Shown one piece after another: positions 1-5,967 of a stretch of 37,789 nt of DNA. This DNA is from Faeciplasma sp045660445. Its GTDB lineage: Bacteria > Bacillota > Clostridia > Oscillospirales > Ruminococcaceae. The number at the start of each line of letters is the position of its first letter. Position 1 is the stretch's first letter. Location: positions 1 to 37,789 of the forward strand of contig JAZRDR010000014.1 in assembly GCA_045660445.1 (NCBI GenBank). Direction: 5' to 3'. Both the position numbers and the translations under genes were made by a program. Below the pieces are notes generated by a model. The model saw only the letters and a list, made by a program, of their open reading frames with translations. It made no database searches and was not told the DNA's origin.

Positions 1-121
1 CTTTTGCGTATTTTTCAAGTATAGATTTTTGGTTTGTTATTGAGTTGCTCTCTCCTTGCAGTTCATCGTCGCGCGACAGTCTGCAATAGAGGGCTGTTAT
101 CTTATCCGACTTATTATTCAT
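1..121 (-). CDS. Large serine recombinase, N-terminus only (runs off window)
   Basis: Reading from ATG at 121 on the minus strand gives a start of MNNKSDKITALYCRLSRDDE followed by LQGESNSITNQKSILEKYAK. This is the resolvase-type N-terminal domain of the large serine recombinases (TnpX/Tn916-like 'recombinase family'): the YCRLSRDD segment carries the expected catalytic Ser and the Arg/Asp context, and the S-I-x-N-Q segment is typical. These enzymes cut and rejoin attachment sites to excise and integrate elements. Only 40 codons lie in the window, so completeness cannot be judged. A GGAAAGGAG ribosome binding site sits just upstream and a promoter at 171-199. With the mobilization genes that follow, it marks the integration module of a mobile element. 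Confidence 0.88.
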   Translation of the reverse strand, partial: MNNKSDKITALYCRLSRDDELQGESNSITNQKSILEKYAK

Positions 122-138
122 TGTTCTCCTTTCCTCTG

Positions 139-199
139 TCGGATGCGATATGAATTGTAGGTTCACCTATATTATATCACATCCGAGAAAATATTTCAA
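139..199 (-). promoter_or_regulatory. Recombinase promoter overlapped by an inverted repeat
   Basis: On the minus strand TTGAAA (194-199) and TATAAT (171-176) are separated by 17 bp. A 13-bp inverted repeat (139-151 with 174-186, one G.U-type pair in the minus transcript) covers the -10 box and the spacer and ends about 10 bp before the ribosome binding site. A smaller AGGT/ACCT stem lies in its loop. It could be an operator for a repressor or a leader hairpin limiting recombinase expression. Confidence 0.55.
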
Positions 200-225
200 C
201 ACTTTACAACGCTAAAGCGATAGTT

Positions 226-510
226 TTAAGTGTTAATTTTTTGTGATACTCTCTGCACCTTGCCGGCAATACTTTCCTCAGAGTTTTTTGCGAACTTGCT
301 GTTGACGTGAAGAACCGTGGCACCACAATCCAAATCAAAATTAATATCTTGTGGGTAAAGCCTGCTACGAAAGTATTCGATACGTTCCTCCCGCGTCATG
401 GGTTCGAGCATTGTTATTCTTTTCTCTGCATTTTGGATAATGGATTGAAATAATTCGTACTGTTCATCGGAGTTTGACTCGATCATATGAATTGTTTTGC
501 TTTTACTCAT
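226..510 (-). CDS. Hypothetical mobile-element protein (94 aa)
   Basis: A 94-residue, soluble, mostly helical and charged protein with no membrane segment or cysteine motif. The segment LEPMTREERIEYFRSRLYPQ in its middle looks like a conserved helical core. Start at 510 is supported by GGAGG seven bases upstream. It overlaps the preceding gene by four bases (ATGA), so the two are translationally coupled. It lies between the relaxase and the serine recombinase, where Clostridia elements often carry small accessory ORFs. I do not recognise a defined function. Confidence 0.7.
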   Translation of the reverse strand: MSKSKTIHMIESNSDEQYELFQSIIQNAEKRITMLEPMTREERIEYFRSRLYPQDINFDLDCGATVLHVNSKFAKNSEESIAGKVQRVSQKINT

Positions 511-800
511 TCAACATCCTCCTTATTGTTGATCTCGTTCATCTTAGCTCTTGCCAAAGCTCTGCGTTCCTCGGTGTACGGCGCGGTGAGGCGGATGGAG
601 AACCTGTCCTTATCAATTTCAAAGGAAAGATATCCAAGCTCATCATTGTCGGTCAGACGGCAGAGGTTAGGAAACTTCGCGGCAAAGGCAAGGAGCCGCT
701 TCTTCAAAGCGGAGTTGTGTGTTCGTATCACGACGGCTGCGGGTGTTTCATCGAAATGGATTTCGGTTGTTTTTTCATTCTTTTTCTTGTTTGTAATCAT
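507..800 (-). CDS. Hypothetical mobile-element protein (97 aa)
   Basis: A 97-residue protein starting at 800 with AGGAGG five bases upstream. It looks like a small alpha/beta protein: a lysine/glutamate-rich start, EIHFDETPAAVVIRTHNSAL as the first strands, then a helix, a second strand pair around LSFEIDKDRFSIRLTAPY, and a basic helical end. I recall similar small ORFs in mobilizable elements of gut Clostridia, but no function. It is coupled by an ATGA overlap to the next ORF and follows a 460-base non-coding stretch that holds the hairpin array. Confidence 0.7.
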   Translation of the reverse strand: MITNKKKNEKTTEIHFDETPAAVVIRTHNSALKKRLLAFAAKFPNLCRLTDNDELGYLSFEIDKDRFSIRLTAPYTEERRALARAKMNEINNKEDVE

Positions 801-1037
801 AAAGTCCTCCTAAATTGGCTTTGTTTTTGAAGTAAGGTGTTTTTCACTCAAAAAGGTTCGGTCAAGAGTGTAGGAAAATGCTGATTTTCCAATAGAAAGT
901 GCATTTTTGATGTGGGATACGATTTGGGGTGTCAGAAACAGAAAAATGCCGTTTTTCTTCGGTTAAGACCGTAAAAGTGATTTTGTGGGCGGCTACAAAT
1001 TTGTACGATCAAGACCGCAAGTTTTAATTATCAAAGT
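801..1037. other. Non-coding leader stretch upstream of the 97-aa ORF
   Basis: No gene is seen here. Two short A/T-rich hairpins are visible: 873-890 (GGAAAAT/ATTTTCC) and 940-958 (AGAAAAA/TTTTTCT). Three degenerate direct repeats of a GGTCAAGACCGTA-like sequence occur near 860, 960 and 1008. With the array at 1042-1260 they make up the spacer between the relaxase stop and the small ORFs. Confidence 0.4.
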
Positions 1038-1041
1038 ATGG

Positions 1042-1260
1042 TGGACACGCGGTGTCCATCCTAAAATCAAAGGTTCAAAATGAGCCTTTGATCTTACATT
1101 TTCAAGTGGTCAAAATGACCACTTGGTCAGCGATTATCAAGTGTTCAAAATGAGCACTTGATTTCAACAGGCTGATTTAGCCCGTTGATCGTCGCCAAAA
1201 TCAAAGGGTCAAAATGACCCTTTGATCGGATAATCAAGTTAGCAATTTGATAACTTGATT
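1042..1260. repeat. Array of covarying hairpins with a constant TCA-AAA-TGA core
   Basis: Successive inverted repeats: 1042-1058 (7-bp stem, GCG loop), 1066-1092, 1103-1125, 1136-1162, 1165-1187 (one mismatch), 1200-1226 and 1232-1260. The four at 1066, 1103, 1136 and 1200 have 10-12 bp stems closed by AAA with an invariant TCAAAATGA centre and ATCAA/TTGAT or CAA/TTG feet. The middle of the stem differs between copies (AGGT/GCCT, GTGG/CCAC, GTGT/GCAC, AGGG/CCCT) yet stays paired. The array fills the gap between the relaxase stop codon and the next ORF. Confidence 0.8.
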
Positions 1261-1261
1261 T

Positions 1262-2611
1262 TTATCTCTCCTCGCGACCATTCTTTTTGAGCGCGGCTTT
1301 TTGCCTTTCCTGCTCGACGAGCTGCGGGAACTCGATGCGCTCAACCGTCTTTTCAATATCATCACTGCGGTCGTAAATATCCTTGCACATTGCGTATTCC
1401 TTGCGAAGCGGCTTGAGCTTGTCCGAGATAGCAAAGATCTGCTCACGTATCGGCTGCATCTCGGCGGGATCCTTCATCCATCGCATTTTGTTGCGGAGCT
1501 TCTGCCGTTCCTTGCAGAGCGCTTCCATTTGCGCACGAATCTTGAGCGCGTGTCGTATGAGATCATCCTTCGTATCAAGGAAATACTTGCCGAGGAATTT
1601 TGCCTGCTCCGAGTACATACGGGCGCGTCGCACGTCCTCTTTGATGGCGGCATAGGCTTCGGGGTTATTTGGGATCTCCTTGGGTATCGCTCCAAGCAGA
1701 TAACAGTAGTGAAGATAGAGCGCGTAAAGTCCCGTTGGTTTCTCTCGCAAGATTGGTTGGTAATATGGGATAGGTGTCCATTGGCGATTGTGAGCGTTAT
1801 TCCGTATCCTCGCTTCAATATCCTCCTCGGTATATCCTTTGCCGAGCTTGTCCAAGCGAAAGAATTTGTCATAGCCGTATGGCTTGATGCGTAGGAATTT
1901 GCCGCGCTGCTCAATCGTATATCCGAGGCTTCGCATACGGTTGTAAAAGTTTCTGATAGTAAATTCCCGTCTTGCCACCGCGTCGATGTCGGCGCGTATC
2001 TGCTGACGCATCGTAGGGATGCCTTTCTTTTCGGCGTGAACCTCTGCAATGTGCTTGTGCCGATCCTTGCTCGGGTTCTCGATCACAGATAATCCGTACT
2101 CCCTGCAAAGTCGGTCAGAGGTATCGCGCATCAATTTGTAGGTGGCGTTGCAATCGTGATAGCGCTTGCCCGAGAATCCCGAAGCCGAAAGGCAGAAATG
2201 ATTGTGTACGTGTCCTTTATCGATATGGGTGGCGACGATCACGGGAAAGTCCTCGCCCCACAGCTCATTTGCGAGCTGAACACCGATGGCGTGAGCGACG
2301 TCGGGTGTTACCTCGCCGGGCTTGAAGGATTGGTATCCGTGGTAACATTGTATCTCGGACGGCGACGTACCTTCCAAGAGCGTCAGCATAACCTCGTTGG
2401 CGTTTTCGGGTGTGCAGTTGATTCCCGTCACGAACTTCTTTTCCTCTGTTGCAAAGTGATCGGATGGCAGACCAAGCATTTCAGCTGCAAGCCGCATTTC
2501 TTCATCATCGGTTCCGCGCTTCACTTCCATCGTGGTTTTGTTCTTGTTGGCGACGTAGGCGAGTAGCTTACTTACGTGCGCACTTACGTCCCAAATCTTA
2601 GTGGTTGCCAA
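1262..2611 (-). CDS. MOBP-type relaxase/mobilization protein
   Basis: Relaxases nick oriT and pilot the cut strand into a recipient during conjugative mobilization. This 449-residue protein fits the Relaxase/MobA family. The three-histidine metal motif is H129-I-D131-K-G-H134-V-H136-N-H138, and a likely nicking tyrosine is Y19 in LLAYVANKNKT. The last 150 residues are strongly charged and helical. The start is a TTG at 2611, set by an AAAGGAG site nine bases upstream that lies inside mobC; the genes overlap by 14 bases, indicating coupled translation. No type IV coupling protein or secretion gene is in view, so the element is probably mobilizable rather than self-transmissible, although the rest of it lies off the left edge. 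Confidence 0.9.
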   Translation of the reverse strand: MATTKIWDVSAHVSKLLAYVANKNKTTMEVKRGTDDEEMRLAAEMLGLPSDHFATEEKKFVTGINCTPENANEVMLTLLEGTSPSEIQCYHGYQSFKPGEVTPDVAHAIGVQLANELWGEDFPVIVATHIDKGHVHNHFCLSASGFSGKRYHDCNATYKLMRDTSDRLCREYGLSVIENPSKDRHKHIAEVHAEKKGIPTMRQQIRADIDAVARREFTIRNFYNRMRSLGYTIEQRGKFLRIKPYGYDKFFRLDKLGKGYTEEDIEARIRNNAHNRQWTPIPYYQPILREKPTGLYALYLHYCYLLGAIPKEIPNNPEAYAAIKEDVRRARMYSEQAKFLGKYFLDTKDDLIRHALKIRAQMEALCKERQKLRNKMRWMKDPAEMQPIREQIFAISDKLKPLRKEYAMCKDIYDRSDDIEKTVERIEFPQLVEQERQKAALKKNGREER

Positions 2612-2969
2612 TCAGCTTCACTCCTTTCTTGGCGTACTCTTGTTGGATGGCGCCAAGCACCTTCATCACCTCGTCGGCATAGCGGCGGTATTCGAGATCA
2701 TCCACAAAGCCGAGTGAGTTTGCTCGCACTGCGATCTGATTCATACTTACGCCCAAGCGACGAAGTTCGCGCGTAAACTCTTTCACTTCCACTGACGGCG
2801 GCGCGACAGGCTCGATCCAATCAATGAGCAACCGCAGATATTTGCTCTTGTCTCGTTTGAAAATCGCTGCATCCTTACAAAGCTTTTCATACTCGGTATC
2901 ATTCAAGTACACCTTGACGAGGTGGGTACGCTTGCGCCCACCTTTTACTTTTTCCTCTGTCTGTTTCAT
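2598..2969 (-). CDS. mobC: MobC-like relaxosome accessory protein
   Basis: 123 residues. Residues about 13-55 (RTHLVKVYLNDTEYEKLCKD onward) look like a ribbon-helix-helix DNA-binding fold, and the region around LRRLGVSMNQIAVRANSLG is the bacterial mobilization (MobC) signature with its L-x-x-x-G-x-N-x-N-Q-like core. Such proteins bind oriT and help the relaxase open it. The start at 2969 has AAAGGAG ten bases upstream. It directly precedes and overlaps the relaxase gene, the usual order, and the candidate oriT lies just upstream. Confidence 0.88.
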   Translation of the reverse strand: MKQTEEKVKGGRKRTHLVKVYLNDTEYEKLCKDAAIFKRDKSKYLRLLIDWIEPVAPPSVEVKEFTRELRRLGVSMNQIAVRANSLGFVDDLEYRRYADEVMKVLGAIQQEYAKKGVKLIGNH

Positions 2970-3025
2970 TTTGCTTTTACTCCTTTGCTATAAATTTCTA
3001 TTATAATTTTTTTAGTGCGGGGGTT

Positions 3026-3065
3026 TGGGGCTCTCCCCACCTTCGCATTTTGTGTCCACAAATGC
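3026..3065. other. Candidate origin of transfer (oriT) region
   Basis: Just upstream of mobC are a short G4/C4 hairpin (3026-3030 with 3035-3039, CTCT loop) and an inverted repeat (3045-3054 with 3057-3065, one bulged T). A second hairpin, ACGGACT/AGTCCGT, lies at 3087-3103. Closely spaced inverted repeats beside mobC are where MOBP oriT sites are normally found. No nick sequence could be recognised with certainty. Confidence 0.35.
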
Positions 3066-3103
3066 AGTGCTTGTCAAGAAAAGCAGACGGACTACAAGTC
3101 CGT

Positions 3104-3315
3104 ATTATTTTGAAGTAAATTTCATTTTCGTTCTCCTTTCCTTCGATAAATTTCGACATTGAAAGCGCAAAAAAAGGGCAGGTATCATTTACAAACCGCC
3201 ACAACAAAACATAATAGAATTTGCATTCTGATTATGCGTGTGATGATATGTAACTGATACCTACCCTTATGTTCCCACATTCACTGATGGGAGGATGGAT
3301 CACTAAAAATATGTG
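3104..3315. other. Intergenic region with a 14-bp inverted repeat
   Basis: No convincing gene. A 14-bp inverted repeat with one G.T pair (3174-3187 with 3255-3268) brackets about 67 bp. On the minus strand a strong GGAGA site is followed by a seven-codon frame ATG...TAA near 3124, too short to call. The repeat could be a terminator for the zinc-ribbon gene, part of oriT, or an accessory protein site. Confidence 0.35.
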
Positions 3316-3906
3316 TTATTTAATTTGATTTTGCTTGTATTTTTGAATGCGCTCGTAATAGCTCGGTGCGTATTCGTAACGAGAACGTGGGCGTTCTTTC
3401 TTGGGGGATAGAACACAATGAATGGTTCTCACTTCTTCTTGCTGCTCACCGATCTCATCGTTGATTATGCCTTCAAACACGAGTGAACTTGGAGGAGTTT
3501 CATATATGCCCATAACTCTGTGATTGAACACGTGAACGTATTCAAATCGAACATACGGCGCGAGAGAACGAAATTCACGGTGAATCATTTCAGTTCCAAC
3601 GTGACGGCGGACACCGATGTATTGCCTGCACTTGGGGCAAATGATAACGTAATCGGCTATGCCGCTTTCTTCAAGAAGTGATAACACCGTTTCATTTTTC
3701 GCTACGGCATCTCCTGCGAACATAATATTTTTCGCGTGACAAGCGGGGCAATCGAATGTCGGAAGCTTATACTTTTTTGGCAAAGTTCTTTGCTTATAAT
3801 CCGCGTTGACGATCTCGTCCAAGCGTTTCTGCCGATCTTCCTTCGTCTTGAAATCTTTTTCAAATCTGCCTTTGTTGGAGGTAAGATCGTATTTCTTTTG
3901 GGGCAT
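3316..3906 (-). CDS. Zinc-ribbon hypothetical protein of the mobile element
   Basis: 196 residues. Two CxxC pairs, C53-P-A-C56 and C90-P-K-C93, form a likely zinc ribbon in the middle. The first 50 residues are highly charged and helical, and the C-terminal 80 residues are a mixed alpha/beta part ending in a basic tail. There is no signal peptide or membrane segment. AAGGAGG lies seven bases before the start. It begins three bases after the LexA-like gene and is surely co-transcribed, so it is probably under the same repressor. No family is recognised; a nucleic-acid-binding role is only a guess. Confidence 0.75.
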   Translation of the reverse strand: MPQKKYDLTSNKGRFEKDFKTKEDRQKRLDEIVNADYKQRTLPKKYKLPTFDCPACHAKNIMFAGDAVAKNETVLSLLEESGIADYVIICPKCRQYIGVRRHVGTEMIHREFRSLAPYVRFEYVHVFNHRVMGIYETPPSSLVFEGIINDEIGEQQEEVRTIHCVLSPKKERPRSRYEYAPSYYERIQKYKQNQIK

Positions 3907-3909
3907 CGA

Positions 3910-4524
3910 CTACCTCCTTTTCTTCAAGCGGTGCATTACGCAGACCGCAACTCCTTGTATCTTCAGATCTCTCGGATAGATGTCGGGATAGGTTTCCTTA
4001 TCCTCGTTGCAGGAGCGAAGAATGTATCTGCCGTTATCGACAACAAGCTCCTTGAGATTATTAAGACCTTCATAAAGAGCAACAACATAATCTCCGTCGC
4101 TTGCGGTGTTTTGCTTGCGGATAACAACGTAGTCGCCTTCGTTTACTCCGGCATCGATCATCGAATCGCCCTTGGCGATCAGCACGAAGAACTCTCCCGT
4201 TCCGACTAAGCTTTCGGGGAGACGGATATACTCGATAACTTCCTCTGTTTCTTCTTCACCCTCGCCGCAGCGAACGTAACCGAGAACAGGGGCAGAAGCG
4301 TGGCGCGATTCCAAATCAATACGCTTGGTAGAGATCGACTTGCGACCGTTGTATTCAAGCTCGCCGCTTTCATTCAGCGAGAGCAGATACCGATGCACGG
4401 TTGCCAAAGCAATTCCCGTGCCCTCCGCGATAGTTCTCACGGCAGGGATCTCATTGTATTCGTTGTAATACTCGTCGATGAAATCAAGTATCACACTCTT
4501 TTTCGATTCGTCTTTTCTTCGCAT
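3910..4524 (-). CDS. LexA-like self-cleaving repressor
   Basis: 204 residues. Residues 1-68 form a LexA-type winged helix (IPAVRTIAEGTGIALATVHR recognition region); residues 78-200 are an S24 peptidase domain. The cleavage bond is C86-G87 (UmuD-like, instead of the Ala-Gly of LexA), with catalytic S121 in KGDSM and K158 in NNLKEL, spaced as in E. coli LexA (84/119/156). An in-frame TTG 18 bases upstream was rejected because GGAGG sits just before the ATG at 4524. A consensus promoter and a palindromic operator directly upstream point to autoregulation. It is likely the SOS-responsive switch of the mobile element rather than the host LexA, given its position and atypical operator. Confidence 0.85.
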   Translation of the reverse strand: MRRKDESKKSVILDFIDEYYNEYNEIPAVRTIAEGTGIALATVHRYLLSLNESGELEYNGRKSISTKRIDLESRHASAPVLGYVRCGEGEEETEEVIEYIRLPESLVGTGEFFVLIAKGDSMIDAGVNEGDYVVIRKQNTASDGDYVVALYEGLNNLKELVVDNGRYILRSCNEDKETYPDIYPRDLKIQGVAVCVMHRLKKRR

Positions 4525-4535
4525 AACGCCTCCAA

Positions 4536-4592
4536 GAAACAAAATGTTTCAGTATGTAGAGTTATTATATCATATAATTTTTTTCTTGTCAA
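4536..4592 (-). promoter_or_regulatory. Promoter and operator of the LexA-like gene
   Basis: TTGACA (4587-4592) and TATAAT (4564-4569) are both perfect and 17 bp apart. Downstream, across the presumed start of transcription and next to the ribosome binding site, is the perfect palindrome GAAACA-AAA-TGTTTC (4536-4550). A degenerate second copy lies upstream at 4602-4616. This differs from the canonical Firmicutes SOS box (GAAC-N4-GTTC). Confidence 0.75.
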
Positions 4593-4633
4593 GAGGTTAA
4601 TGAAAATATTTGTTTCAGTATTTGCGAAAAGAT

Positions 4634-4664
4634 ATGCCCTCGCTCTGTTTCAGAACGAGGGCAT
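4634..4664. terminator. Bidirectional terminator
   Basis: Stem ATGCCCTCG/CGAGGGCAT with an inner TCTG/CAGA stem and a TTT loop, followed by T-rich sequence on both sides. It ends the symporter-permease operon and separates it from the mobile-element promoter. Confidence 0.8.
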
Positions 4665-4684
4665 TTATTATTTAGCATTATCAA

Positions 4685-5953
4685 TTAACCGAATACAAAC
4701 CACAAATAAACGTAAGCCGGTATGATAGCTGCTAATGTGAACGGAATGCCGATCTTGAAGAAATCGGAATTTTTAACAGTGTATCCTTCTTTACGAAGAA
4801 TACCGATACCTGTGATGTTTGCCGAAGCCCCTATCGGTGTACAATTTCCTCCAAGTGTAGCACCCGAAAGAAGTCCGAAGTATAGTACCGTAGGATCAAC
4901 ATTCAATGCGGATGCAAGTCCTGCAATAACGGGGATCATCGTCGCAACATAAGGAATATTATCTATAAATGCAGAAATAAGCACGGATGCCCAAACGATA
5001 ACGGTATAAAGAAGAAATACGTTTCCGCCACCCATTTTAGCAAGGAGATTAGCGGCAGCATTAATAACGCCTTGCTCGGAGATGGCTCCTATCATAATAA
5101 ACAATCCAAGCAACAATCCGATGGTTTGGAAATCGATCTCCTTTAAGGGAGCAACAATAGCGGATACTTTCTTTTTGCGAATAAAATTGTAAACAAGTCC
5201 TATCAACAACAATCCGCAACAAATAAGTCCGTTTGTGATGTCGGGCTTATTGGGGATGAAGGATGCGCCTATCAGAAGGATGATCGTTCCAAGCAACAAA
5301 GCAGAGGGGACATAATCCGTTACCTTCGTACGCTCAGCAGTTTTGGGAATTTCTGCTTTTTCTTTTCTGAACAGATATGCAAGAATAAGTGCCGACAATA
5401 CTGCGCCAAGTTCTACTGCAAAGAACATACCGGGTCTGCCTTTATACCAGAAGAAGTCGGTAAAGCTCATATCAAGTGCCGAGCCAAGCATAATCGCGGT
5501 GGTATCGCCAACGAGGGTTGCCGCGCCCTGCAAATTAGAAGATACCGCAATTGCTATAATAAACGGAACGGGATTGGTTTTGAGCTTTTTGCAAATTTCA
5601 AGCGCAACGGGAGCAATCATGAGAACTGTTGCAACGTTATCCACGAATGCGGAAATAATGCCCGCAAAGAGAGCCAATGCAACTGCAGCCCACTGCACGT
5701 TTGGGACTTTTTCCATGATCAAGTCGGCAAGTAGCTCCGGCATTTTGCTTTCTATAAAGAGTGCAACAATTCCCATCGTTCCTGCAATCATAAGCAGAAC
5801 GTTGAAGTCAATCGTTCCTAAAACGCTCGACAACGGGAGCATACCTGAGACTATAAAAATGAGAGCCGATGCAAGTGCGATATACGGCCTGTACTTGCTG
5901 AATACCAGCATCAATACATAAGTTACTGCAAACAATGCCAAAGCTATATACAT
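4685..5953 (-). CDS. SLC13/ArsB-type (ion transporter superfamily) membrane permease
   Basis: 422 residues, nearly all hydrophobic with about 10-12 membrane helices and no signal peptide. The two inverted halves each carry the superfamily hairpin: FVDNVATVLMIAPVALE in the first and FIDNIPYVATMIPV in the second, together with GNCTPIGASANITGIGI near the end. This is the ArsB/NhaD/SLC13 fold; the substrate (anion such as phosphate, sulfate, dicarboxylate or arsenite, or Na+/H+) cannot be told. A TTG 18 bases upstream was rejected: the AAAGGA site is properly placed for ATG at 5953. It follows the Na+/phosphate symporter by 14 bases in one operon, which favours an anion- or Na+-linked role. Confidence 0.82.
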   Translation of the reverse strand: MYIALALFAVTYVLMLVFSKYRPYIALASALIFIVSGMLPLSSVLGTIDFNVLLMIAGTMGIVALFIESKMPELLADLIMEKVPNVQWAAVALALFAGIISAFVDNVATVLMIAPVALEICKKLKTNPVPFIIAIAVSSNLQGAATLVGDTTAIMLGSALDMSFTDFFWYKGRPGMFFAVELGAVLSALILAYLFRKEKAEIPKTAERTKVTDYVPSALLLGTIILLIGASFIPNKPDITNGLICCGLLLIGLVYNFIRKKKVSAIVAPLKEIDFQTIGLLLGLFIMIGAISEQGVINAAANLLAKMGGGNVFLLYTVIVWASVLISAFIDNIPYVATMIPVIAGLASALNVDPTVLYFGLLSGATLGGNCTPIGASANITGIGILRKEGYTVKNSDFFKIGIPFTLAAIIPAYVYLWFVFG

Positions 5954-5967
5954 TACTATATTTCCTT

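Noticed and set aside
1066..1226. CRISPR-like array
   Set aside because: The units are irregularly spaced inverted repeats with changing stems, not constant repeats with unique spacers, and there are no cas genes.
1301..1894. 197-residue plus-strand frame
   Set aside because: Lies wholly over the relaxase gene on the opposite strand, with no ribosome binding site and no recognisable motif.
3001..3207. 68-residue minus-strand frame upstream of mobC
   Set aside because: Spans the candidate oriT hairpins, lacks a ribosome binding site and has no conserved pattern.
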